Assembly: GCF_040712315.1 (NCBI RefSeq)
Contig: NC_134015.1
Location: 19,407,614-19,471,613 of the forward strand
DNA: 64,000 nucleotides
Source: Castanea sativa
Lineage: Eukaryota; Streptophyta; Magnoliopsida; Fagales; Fagaceae
Reading direction: 5' to 3'
The notes beneath the pieces are model-generated. The model searched no databases. It was given only the letters and a program-made list of their open reading frames with translations, and had not been told where the DNA came from. Made by a program: the position numbers and the translations under genes. Each line of letters begins with the position of its first letter. The first letter of the stretch is position 1. Shown piece after piece: positions 11,434 to 21,285 of this stretch.

Positions 11434-13433
11434 GGTGCTAGAGTAAGAAACAGAGACACAAGAGAAAGGGTAAAAAACAAAACACAAGGGCAGACTGCAA
11501 GTTAGCACCAAAAAAAAAAAAAAATCTATATGATGTAGGAACAAATAAAAGTCATGATGCATGCTCTAATACAGTGACAACAAGTTCAAATTTTTTAAGT
11601 TTAGAATCACAAAATTGGCTTGAGCATAGAGTTTAAAACAAAAACTCCAAAATTTTGAAAAACCACTTGTAGAAATTTACTCAATTTACCAATTGATCAT
11701 CACACAAGTTAGATAACAGTTTAGAATGATCAATTACATCAAACCAACAAGCCAATTTCATCAATCAAACTCAACTTGAACAAAATCCCCAATTCGGATC
11801 AAAATAAGCCCTAGAATTTTCAAGTCTTCACAAAACACCAAATTGATCAAATTAAACACCAAGGATCATGATTATAGCATTGTATGACAAAAACCCATTG
11901 ATCAATTTCTAGAAAATATGGCTTGAATCATCAAAAACCCCAAAAAATGTTTAAGTTCGAAAATCTCCCTTAAATGCATGAATTTATGCATGAAACATGA
12001 AATAAAATGCAAAAGAAAGGGTATAAAGGTCTTACCGGCCTTGGGAGGGAAAAACCTTGCAAAAAGAATGGAGGAAAACGACAAAAATTTGGATTGGAGC
12101 CTTGACCGGATCGTATAGAGAGAGAAAGTTTGAAAAACTTTTTGAAAAGTGAAAGAACACGTGAAAAGAATTCCTTTTTAAAAAGTTTCTACACGATTTT
12201 CGATCGATCGAAAAATAGATTCGATCGGTCGAAAATGCTTCGATTGATCGAAAACCAATCGAGCATCGATCGAAACAGACAGAGGCTGACCAAAGATTTA
12301 ATCGCAATTTCGATCGATCGAAAAATAGGTTCGACCGGTCGAAATCCTGAAAAACACAGATTTATGCAAAAACTGCTCAAAGCATTGAAAAGTATGAATA
12401 AAATGCATGAGTATGAGATAAATTTTTTTTCAAAAACACATGTTTTGAACCTAGTTTTCCCAAAATTAAGATTTCCAAACATTTTTCTTGTATTCTCAAG
12501 CATTAAATCTATTTTGCATAAAACTCAAGGCATTTTCAAACTTGGTTGGTCAGACCAAAAACACACACAATAACATGTACAAAGTTTAGCAAAGAATAAC
12601 TTGTGTAGTGTGTGCAACTAGCAAAAACTTGAGATACATGTGAGGTGATATGTAAGTGGAAATCAACCACAAAGTCTACAAAATTCATCACAAAGAATTT
12701 GAAAGAGACTATCACTTAAAGAGTTACATCATATGACTCTATCATCTCCTAGATCATAAGCTTGCAATCATGTAAGTTTCTTGATTTTGCCTCATAATGT
12801 ACACACAGATTTTAATTGTTCAGAAACTTATTAAAAATAGTCGGGATAATGTACACACCAATTTTATTTATTTGATTTAGCATTAAGTCCAATAATGTAC
12901 ACACCAATTTTAGCATTAAACCGAGGCTACACCTTATGTTCTTTTTGTGCATGTGCTACACTTTCTCGAGCACAAAATCTTATGATATGCACTAAGGTGT
13001 TCATGATTGGCTAGTGAACAGTGGTGAGATGGTTATGTATGCCTTTCTCAAAAGGTTCAAGTCCGATAGTCAAGGACTAGTGACTTCAAGATCACGACAA
13101 AGTAGTCAAAAACTACAAACATCTTCCCACACAACATGCACTACAAAGCTTCAACTAGTAAAGTGCAAGAAATTAAGCTCATCCAAGCTAAACACAGTAC
13201 AATGACATGTTATGTGTAAATAAATTGACCAACCTTGTTTTCAAAAACCAAGAAAATAAATGCAAAACACATTTTGCTTCCCCTTTCCTTTTTTGTTTTT
13301 TTTTTTGTTTTTAATAATAACAAACAAAAACCTAGAATGAAATGCATGAGTGTTATGCAATGCAAATCCTAGAAAAAAAATAGTCACAGAGAGTAGAGCA
13401 ATGAAGCACAAGGACCAAGAAGGCTAAGAAAGC
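11434..13433 (-). other. non-coding inner region of the copia element
   Basis: Spacer between pol and the extra ORF. It contains a cluster of CG-rich palindromes (12192-12345) and, at about 12790-12920, three spaced copies of an AATGTACACAC(A/C) motif followed by ATTTTA, possibly remnants of repeated tracts. Open frames here are accidental readings of the palindromes. Confidence 0.5.
12192..12345. repeat. cluster of TCGATCGATCGA-type palindromes
   Basis: Six palindromic or near-palindromic units in about 150 bases: TTCGATCGATCGAA, TTCGATCGGTCGAA, TTCGATTGATCGAA, CATCGATCGAAA, TTCGATCGATCGAA and TTCGACCGGTCGAA. Related pairs occur in both LTRs of the element and in the solo LTR at 60281. Sireviruses are known for palindromic regulatory repeats; a regulatory role here is inference. 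Confidence 0.8.
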
Positions 13434-16400
13434 CTAGGGACACAAAATCACACCAATGACTTGACAAAGTGCTTCAAACTTGCTTCCATCAAGTGGTTTG
13501 GTGAAAATGTTAGCATTTTGACGTTCAGTAGGAATATATTTAAGAACAACAATCTTCCTTTCAACCAAATCCCTAATGAAGTGATGCCTAATCTCTATGT
13601 GCTTAGTTTTAGAATGTTGATCAGGGTTCTTAAAGATATCAATAGCACTAGAATTATCACAATAAACAACCATGGTGTCTTGTGATATTTCATAATCATT
13701 CAAGAGCTTTTTCATCCAAAGAAGCTGTGACCAACAACTTCCAGCAGCAATATATTCTGCCTCTGCGGTAGACAGAGACACAAAATTTTGCTTCTTACTC
13801 ATCCAAGCAACAAGATTAGCTCCTACATAAAAACACCCACCAGTGGTGCTTTTTCTGTCATCAGCATTATCGGCCCAATCAGAATCAGAAAAACCAGCAA
13901 GAGATAGATTAGACTCTTTGCTATAAAACAATCCATAGTCACAAGTTCCACCAACATATTTAATGATCCGTTTAATAGCATTTAAGTGTGAAACCTTAGG
14001 ATTAGATTAAAATCTAGAACAAACACCAACACTAAAGGCAATATCAGGCCGACTAGCAGTTAAATACAAAAGACAACCAATCATGCTTCTGTATAATGTA
14101 ACATCAACAAACTCACCTGCCGGATCATTGGTTAGTTTTGCATTTGCAACCATTGGTGTTCTAGCATGTGCAGCCTTGTCAAGTCCAAATCTCTTGACTA
14201 GATTTCTTGCATACTTTGCTTGGTTGATATAGATTCCCGAATCCATTTGCTTTACCTGTAATCCCAAGAAATAAGTCAGCTCACCAACCATGCTCATTTC
14301 AAACATTGCCTTCATTTCATCTGCAAAAGATGTAGCAAGAGAGTCATTAGTAGCACCAAAAACAATATCATTAACATATATTTGAGCTACAACAAAAAAA
14401 TTCTTATCCTTTCAAATGAAGAGATTAGTATTTGTAAATCCTCGTTTAAAGCCATGCTCAGTGAGATATGTAGTTAACCTATCATTCCAAGCCCTTGGAG
14501 CTTGTTTCAAACCATAGAGAGCCCTCTTCAACTTGTAGACATCATTCTATCTATGAGGATCAACAAAACCCTTTGGTTGTTCAACATACACCTTTTCTTG
14601 CAACATACCATTCAAGAAAGCACTCTTAACATCCATTTGATACAACTTGAAATTCAGATGACTTGCTATGGCCAAAAGTATCCGAATGGATTTCAGTCTT
14701 GCTACCGGTGCAAAGGTCTCATCAAAATCAATCCCTTCCACTTGTGTATCCTTGAGCAACAAGTCTTGATTTATTTTTGATAACAGTACCATGTTCATCG
14801 GACTTGTTCTTAAAAATCCACTTAGTTCCAATGTCATTTACTCCCTTTGGTCTAGGAACTAATTCCCATACATCATTTCGAACAAATTGATGAAGTTCTT
14901 CATGCATAGAATTAACCCAATCAATATCTTGAAGAGCTTCATCCACCTTTTTCGGTTCAAATTGGGATTGATAGCATGAGTGAGTAATGACATTCAAGGC
15001 TTTGGATCTCAGTCTCATGTTATCATTCAGACTACCCAAAATATTTGTGACAAGATGATTTAACTTCACTCTAGAAGATGGACCTTTGACCAGAGATGTG
15101 GAGGTACCTTTCTGTTTAGATGGAGGACTAAGCTCACTCTGTATTTGTTGGGTATCATGAACGGTGTGGATGGTTCTGAACTTGATGGTACAGAGACCGC
15201 ATCATTTAACAACAACAGCTCTTCCTCAGTATGCTTCCCCACATAATCATCAGGTAGTGAATCATCAGCTTCCATGATCTTTTCTTGAACTGGAGTAGTG
15301 TTTTCTGAAAGGCTTACTGGACTCAATTCATCATTGATCACTACATTTGAAACTCCATGCCTATTTTAGTTCTCAAATTGTACACTCTGTATGCTCTACT
15401 AGTGGAAGAGTATCCTAGAAAGTATCCCTTGTCACTCTTTGTATCAAACTTTTCTAGGTTCTCTCTATCACGCAGAATGTAGCAATCACTACCAAAAATT
15501 CTGAAATATTTGACAACAAGTTTCTTTCCTCTCCAGAGTTCATAGGGAGTTTTCTTGGAATCAGATCTGAAATACACCCGATTGATTGTATGGCAAGCAG
15601 TGTTAACCGCTTCTCCCCAGAAGGACTTAGGCATCTTCTTATTGTGTAGCATGACACGTGCCATTTCTTGGACAACTCTATTCTTCCGTTCCACTATCCC
15701 ATTCTGCCGTGGTGTCTTGGGAGAAGAGAACTCTTGATGTGTGCCTTGATCATTGCAAAAGGTAGCCAGTTTTGAATTTTCAAATTCTCTTCCATAATCA
15801 CTTCTGATTCTGGCTATCACGGTACCTTTCTCAACTTGCAATTTTTTGCACAAATGAATCATTTTTTCAAAAGCCTCAGCTTTATCTTTCAAAAGCACAA
15901 CCCATGTATATCTAGTAAAATCATCTACAACCACTAGGATATACCTCTTTCCTCCTAAACTCAGAACTCTGGCCGGACCCATGAGATCAATATGTAATAG
16001 CTCTAGAGGTGTAGTAGTTTGAACATCGGTTACAGACGGATGTTTGGACTTCACTTGTTTACCCATCTGACATGGTCCACATATGCATTTTTCAATCTTC
16101 TCAAACTTGGACAAACCAATAACTGCATCACGCTTGGAAATCTTCTCTAATTGCTTGTGACTTGCATGTCCCAACCGTTGGTGCCATAAGTCAACTTGAT
16201 TGATCTTTGCACTAAAACATTTGTTGCTTATACTTGGTGTTATACCATAACAATTGTCAGCTGTTCTCACACCAATACAAATACAATCACCTCCTTCATC
16301 AAGTATCTCACACTCATACTTGGTGAAGAGAACATTCAGCCCATTATCACAAATCTGACTAATGCTGAGTAAGTTAGCCTTCAACCCATCAACATACCAA

Positions 16401-16752
16401 ACATCTTCAAAAACCGGCAGCCCTGGAATGTCCACGGTTCCAATGCCTCTGATCACAGATTTGCTTCCATCGCCAAATGTGACTGAACCAATCTTTCCTT
16501 CAAAAAGAGTCTTGAATAAAGCTTTATTTCTGTCATATGCCTGGAACAACCACTATCCAAATACCGGAGACAAGAATCTCGTGCCTTTAAGGTGGTTAAA
16601 GCAGTATAGCATAAATGATTGTTATCAGGCACAATTATATCAAGATGCTTAAGGAAAGATTTAACAAAAACAACAAGGGACAAAAACAATGAGTAAACAA
16701 GTTGACATATGTGCAAAAAGATATTCCAAGAATCCATGACAACAAAGGTCAA
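13434..16752 (-). pseudogene. copia pol polyprotein, decayed (protease, integrase, RT, RNase H)
   Basis: Minus-strand order: protease active site LDSGCSRHM (about 16560), zinc region HQRLGHASHKQ ... CICGPC (about 16170-16070), integrase core with HIDLMGP, RSDYGREFEN and NGIVERKNR (catalytic Asp, Asp, Glu all present), a 402-codon open stretch 15341-16549, RT (FNE-type start, [10 protein letters not shown], about 14620) and RNase H (SDSDWADNADDRKSTTGG, about 13880). Frameshifts lie near 16550, 15340, 15070 and 14800, with stops near 14415 and 14007. The RT catalytic box reads YVND, not YVDD (Asp codon changed to AAT near 14370). Ends FTKPLDGSKFEALCQ, the usual copia C-terminus. Confidence 0.95.
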
Positions 16753-16792
16753 GGATCAGCTCAGAAATCAAAAGATCAACACACAAGAGCTA

Positions 16793-16807
16793 CCCGCTTT
16801 GATACCA
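16793..16807 (-). other. primer-binding site of the minus-strand copia element
   Basis: Minus strand TGGTATCAAAGCGGG, two bases inside the 5' LTR end. It differs from the usual TGGTATCAGAGC by one base but has the right place and length. Confidence 0.9.
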
Positions 16808-16809
16808 CT

Positions 16810-17652
16810 TGTAGAGTTTATTTAGACCCCTTAAACCACGATTGGATTAACCTAGTTAACAAGCCAAGTTATTACTTAGTCCAAATTCCATATCTAGGTT
16901 AACACAATCATATAATCATATCAATGCAAAGTGCGGAATATAAAAACACAAAGATATGATGACCTAGGAAAACCAAACTGGTAAAAAACCTGGGGAGGAT
17001 TTAACCTAGCTATCCTCAAGGTAAACCTGAATCCACTATAAAAGAATTGAAGTTGTACAATAGCGACTTAGACCACTAACATCCTATTACTACCCACTAG
17101 TAGAACTTACTGACACGACCACGTGCAAGCTCCGAGACCACGGACTCCTTCTTTCTTGGATTTTCCAACAAGTACAAGCACTCCTGCTTGTGTATCTTTA
17201 AGCTCTTATGGCAGCAACTGAATGATCATCAAGCTCTCGAAGAAATCTCCTTCTTGATAATCCCAAGCTTGTGTGAAGCAAGCACCTCTCAGATCTCACA
17301 AGAGATTCACACAAACAGCAATATGAGCAACCTCAAAAACATGACTAGGTTTTGCCTTTTATACCTATGGCAAAACATAAAACCCTACACGTCATATGGG
17401 CTTAGGGCTGAGTTGGAAATTCTGCGGAAAAAACAATCTGCACGACTTTCGATCGGTCGAGTCTAATTCTCGATCGATCAAGTCAGGCAAAAATGCACAG
17501 TAACTTCTGCAGTTAACTTGATTCCAACTTTACATAAATCACATACTTTGAGCAAGTGTAAAACATAACTAGACACTTGTTTTGATCATGGTTTGCCAAC
17601 AATACATATTAGAGTTCTAATACATTAGTTCCTAAGTACTTAGAACCTAACA
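16810..17652 (-). repeat. 5' LTR of the minus-strand copia element
   Basis: 843 bp, flanked on the outside by the GTATA target duplication (17653-17657) and on the inside by the primer site. Motif pair TCGATCGGTCGA / TCGATCGATC at 17449-17482. One indel (GG/G near 17278) and about 30 substitutions against the other LTR, counted by eye. Confidence 0.95.
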
Positions 17653-18066
17653 GTATATAGACCCTAGAATGACCAATCACTAATCAACATTTATCAAATA
17701 TGCTGGGACAATTCACATTGTAATAGCACCAAACTTGTGCATGGTAAGGATATGATGAAAGCCACAACATAGATTTTCTAGTCTATTGCTATTTCTGAAG
17801 ACATATATTTCCTTAATTAACCTCGCAGAAGCAAGAGCTTACACTGATACTATTTGTTTATTGTCTTGTTGAAGCAACCATAGATTATTCTCAAAATTCT
17901 AACCCAAATTAAAAAAAAAAGAAAAAAAAAGAAAAAAAAAGTCTCTCCGAAGGATCTTTAAGTAGATAATTTATAGTGCATATAACATCTGATCAGTAGT
18001 ATCATGGAATATTTGGTCTTCAAAAACATTCCAATTATGAATACTCAACACTATTTCACAGTCTCA

Positions 18067-18203
18067 CTACATGTTTCGCCAATGAGCTCTAGCCAGCTCT
18101 TCCTCAAACGGCACCTTAAGCACTGTAAAATTTTTGGCAATGTGGGCACTCGTGACTTTAGCTTCTTTAACTGCTCCAAAAGTGCAGCGTCCATTTGGGC
18201 CAC
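18067..18203 (-). pseudogene. last-exon-like fragment of an unrecognised plant gene
   Basis: On the minus strand a splice-acceptor-like TTTGTGTAG precedes an open 45-codon stretch (GGPNGRCTFGAVKEAKVTSA ... ARAHWRNM) ending in TAG at 18067-18069. Its composition is globular, not low complexity, unlike surrounding spacer. I do not recognise the protein and see no convincing further exons on either side (17658-18440), so it is either the 3' end of a broken gene or a captured fragment. Confidence 0.35.
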
Positions 18204-18439
18204 CTACACAAACAAGTATTGTTTTCCTATAAATTAAACTTGTTAAATTAAGCCCATTAAAAGGACGCCAAAAAAGGCTCATAGAAGTTTTTCCCACACA
18301 ATCAAATTGAAAGGTCACAAAAATATAAACAATTATAAAATAAAAGCTACCTATAATACCTGTAGACTCCCTCCTTTGTATGCATTAAATATCTCTATTA
18401 AAAGACCCGCACAGTCCAGTACAGGTTAATCCCATGCCG

Positions 18440-19649
18440 CCATATATAATAGGAATTGATGATGTGAAAATCGTCATCTATGTAGGTTTGTCTAGATAGG
18501 GTCGAATCCTCGTCATTGAACCTGCAAACGTGATGTAAAGCTCTCCTCAGATGGACACCAGTGTGGTGCTTGCCACAGAGCCTCCGATGATAAAGTTAGT
18601 AAATGGAAGCTTTTTAGGAAATGAGAGAGCTTAGAATATCAAAATTACGTGTGCTAGAGTGTGTTTCAGTTGTGTGTATGTACCTGGTCTAGTCCCGATG
18701 GAATTGTATATATAGCTTCACAGTTTCTAGCCGTTGGAGCTTTAATTGTGGCTTTAGTGCCCTTTTTGTAACGCTTCAGGGTTTATTAATGTAGGTGTTG
18801 ATGAGCTTCAAATGGTATGACAGCTAATTGGCAACTGATTTGAGGCATTAAAACTTCTTATTAATGATTTGCTTGCCTTTGTCCATGTCATGGCAGGGTG
18901 GACGCGTGTTCTCAATGAGGTCATCTAGGTAGGAGAGTTCGTCGGTCCCATCAGTTGCCCCACCAGTTTTTGTGGTCGTCATTGCGTGTTATGACGACCA
19001 CTAGAAGGTGAAAGGTTTTCTGCCCAGACACGACTCTAGGGATTACGTTCCGCATTTAATGCATAGTGGCGGCACTGTACACATCGTGGCCACGTGGCGT
19101 GCCCTAACTGGTGGAGTTAATACCGCACTTGTGTAACTCTCGGGTTTCTCGCTGGTTTTTCAATTTTTTTGTGCCTAGTTTTTAAACTTCCTTTCTTTTC
19201 TCATTTCCTTTCACTTTTCCCACTCTTTCGCCAGTATTACTCGGTGCTTCTTCTTCTCCAAGCTGTTCTACCCTGCGATTTTCTCAAGCTTTTTCTTTCC
19301 GTGGTTGCTTCCTTTTTGAGGTATGTCTTTTTCCCCTCCTTTTTTGCTCTTTGTTGTGTAGATAAGCTGTATGGATTTTTGATTTTCTTTTTTGTTTTTG
19401 GTTTTGATGAATTGTACGGGTTTTTGGTTGTTTTGGGTTTTTGAGTTTTGATAAATTGTATGGGTTTTAGGATTTTGTCCCTCTTCCTTTGTTCTTTGGG
19501 GTTCCATGGTTAGTGGTATTGAAGTTAGGATAGCTTGCCCCTCTATTTCGTTTCTTTTTGTGCGTTTGGGGGCTTCTTTAGGTGCTTCCCGTTCCTTTTC
19601 CCCCTTAATTGAAGGCTTTGTTTTTTAGAGTAATAGCCTAAGTGTAGCA
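18440..19649 (+). other. upstream region of the gypsy-type gag gene (possible LTR and leader)
   Basis: GC-richer than its surroundings and ending in a pyrimidine-rich leader before the gag-like gene at 19650. It begins with a small inverted motif (GATGATGTGAAAATCGTCATC region, 18458-18480). This would be the place for a 5' LTR, but I find no second copy and no clear primer site, so the edges are not defined. Confidence 0.35.
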
Positions 19650-21285
19650 TTGGCTGATTTGTTCCCCTTACTGCGTCAGTCAGTAGATTGGTTCGAGAAT
19701 CTAGCTGGTGAGCAAAGAGCAATGTTAGATGTGAGATCTAGTGAGCTCGAGACAGGGTTGTCGTCTAGCGACGACCTTGTGGAGGTGGAGGAGGACACTG
19801 TGGCTTCTGGCCACGGCAAATTAAGGCCTTCCATGCTTTTGGGAAGGTGTGTGGCCTGGATGCCGAAACGCTTTCCAGGTTTAGAGAGAGATTTCAATTT
19901 CTCGAGAGGGTTAGGGTTCGTCTTCCTCACGGGGAGGAACGAGCTTGTCACTTTTCAACTTGGGAGGTATGCTTCTACGAGGCTGCTTTCCTAAGAAAGC
20001 TTAGATTCCCCGTCCATCCTTTTATCATGGAGCTTCTAGGCCTTCAACATTGCTCCTTGGCAACTTATGCCCAACTCGTGGAGGATAGTGGTCAGCTGTA
20101 TAGAGATATGGCTGGCTGCCACTGAAGGAGATATGACTGGCTGCCACTGAAGGAGATATGATTAAGGTGGACGAGCTTGTTTATTTGTATCGTCTAAAGG
20201 AGTCCAAGGAACATAGGTACTACGAACTGGTGCCTTGGGAGAGGAAGAATAGGATCGTCAGGGGCCTGCCTTTGTCATTCAGATATTGGAAGTCTCGATT
20301 CTTTTTTGTCTCTGGGGATGAATGGGAGACTCCCTCTGATAAGGTTTGGGGTGATCTCCCTAGGTTGCTCCGTCGGTGGAGAACCCCAAGTCTAGGTGAG
20401 TCGTCCTTTTTGCTAGTCCTTTGTCTTTTGTTCATTTGTATACATTCTATCGTAGCTAATTCTCCTGTTTGCTCTTGTACAGTCAAGAGACAGCTCAAAC
20501 TCAAAAGCAGGTACAGGCAATGTGTTGAGGTGGCTATTGAGTACATAAAAATGATTGACGACTTTGACGATCTGGTCGATCCCCGTACCTTAGCTCTGCA
20601 CTACCTTGGCCCAGAGCCTTCCACTTACGTCCTGCGCACCATCAAGATTGAGGAGAAGAAGAGTAAGTACTTTATTTAGTTCGTCATTGTTTCTGCTTTT
20701 CTCTTTTTTATTAACAATTGTTTCCCTTTTGCAAAGATGATGACTAAATTTAACTAGGAGATGTATGCAAAGATAAGGTCTAAGAAGAATGAGCCTCTGT
20801 CCAATCTCGAGAAAAGGATAGTGCATGTCGTGGAGAAGGGGGTCTCTGTCACTCTAGCTACCCCCAGCACTGAGATGACGAAGACAGCCTCCTTGACTAC
20901 CTCAGTTGAAGAGATTACTCTCATCTAGAAGAAGCCCTATGTGGCCGACAAGGGGAAAGAGAAGGCCGATTCTCGCTCGTCCAACGTTTGGGACGACGCT
21001 GGCCTTGCCCTGGCGAGGGTACAAGAGGTCTTCATTGCCGAGGAAATGAGGGCCTTTTCTAGCATGCCCTTTAATGAGGTTATGGGTCGTCATGTCCACA
21101 AACTCATCCAGGTAACGTACTTGTGTAGTTTCACCCTCTTTTTTTTTTGCATTGTTTAGAAGGTTGGATCCTCTTTCAAATGTTGGGGGAAAGCCTTCAC
21201 CTCGCTTCGGAGTTCCTTACCCATGAGGCAAAGGTCACGTCAGCGACGTCCAGGGTGGAGGCTCTAGAGTAGCGGCTGACACTGC
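19650..21285 (+). pseudogene. gypsy-type transposon gag gene with three intron-like gaps, broken
   Basis: Encodes the domain known in plants as putative gypsy type transposon (Transposase_28-like), seen as EVCFYEAAFLRKLRFPVHPF (about 19960-20025) and KVDELVYLYRLKESKEHRYY (about 20164-20223), then ALHYLGPEPSTYVLRTIK and a coiled coil that breaks off at VEALE near 21270. Three segments interrupt coding similarity and look like introns: 20396-20482 (GTGAGT...ACAG), 20663-20736 (GTAAGT...AAAG) and 21112 to 21159 or 21162 (GTAACG...TTAG). Damage: frameshift near 19830, stops near 20123 and 20150, and a stop near 20927. The 3' part is missing at the junction with antisense pol. Role in the element (capsid-like) is by family only. 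Confidence 0.75.
20105..20152 (+). repeat. 25-bp tandem duplication inside the gag gene
   Basis: The stretch GATATG(G/A)CTGGCTGCCACTGAAGGA occurs twice head to tail. The first copy adds an early stop in the gag frame. Looks like replication slippage. Confidence 0.8.

Larger units (their letters stand above)
8971..17652 (-). mobile_element. complete copia retrotransposon, minus strand, gag-deleted, with extra 3' ORF
   Basis: Bounded by identical 5-bp target duplications GTATA (8966-8970 and 17653-17657) and two 843-bp LTRs, so this is a complete insertion of 8,682 bp. Reading on the minus strand: 5' LTR, primer site, protease-integrase-RT-RNase H, about 2 kb of non-coding DNA with palindromic motifs, an extra ORF in the position where envelope-like genes sit in Sireviruses, then the 3' LTR. 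Only about 40 bases separate the primer site from the first protease-frame codon, so gag is missing. By eye the two LTRs differ at roughly 30 sites (about 4%), so the insertion is moderately old. Non-autonomous. Confidence 0.95.

Noticed and set aside
12130..12573. 147-codon plus and 104-codon minus frames with SIDR/FDRSK repeats
   Set aside because: Produced by the TCGATCGA palindromes, which read alike on both strands.
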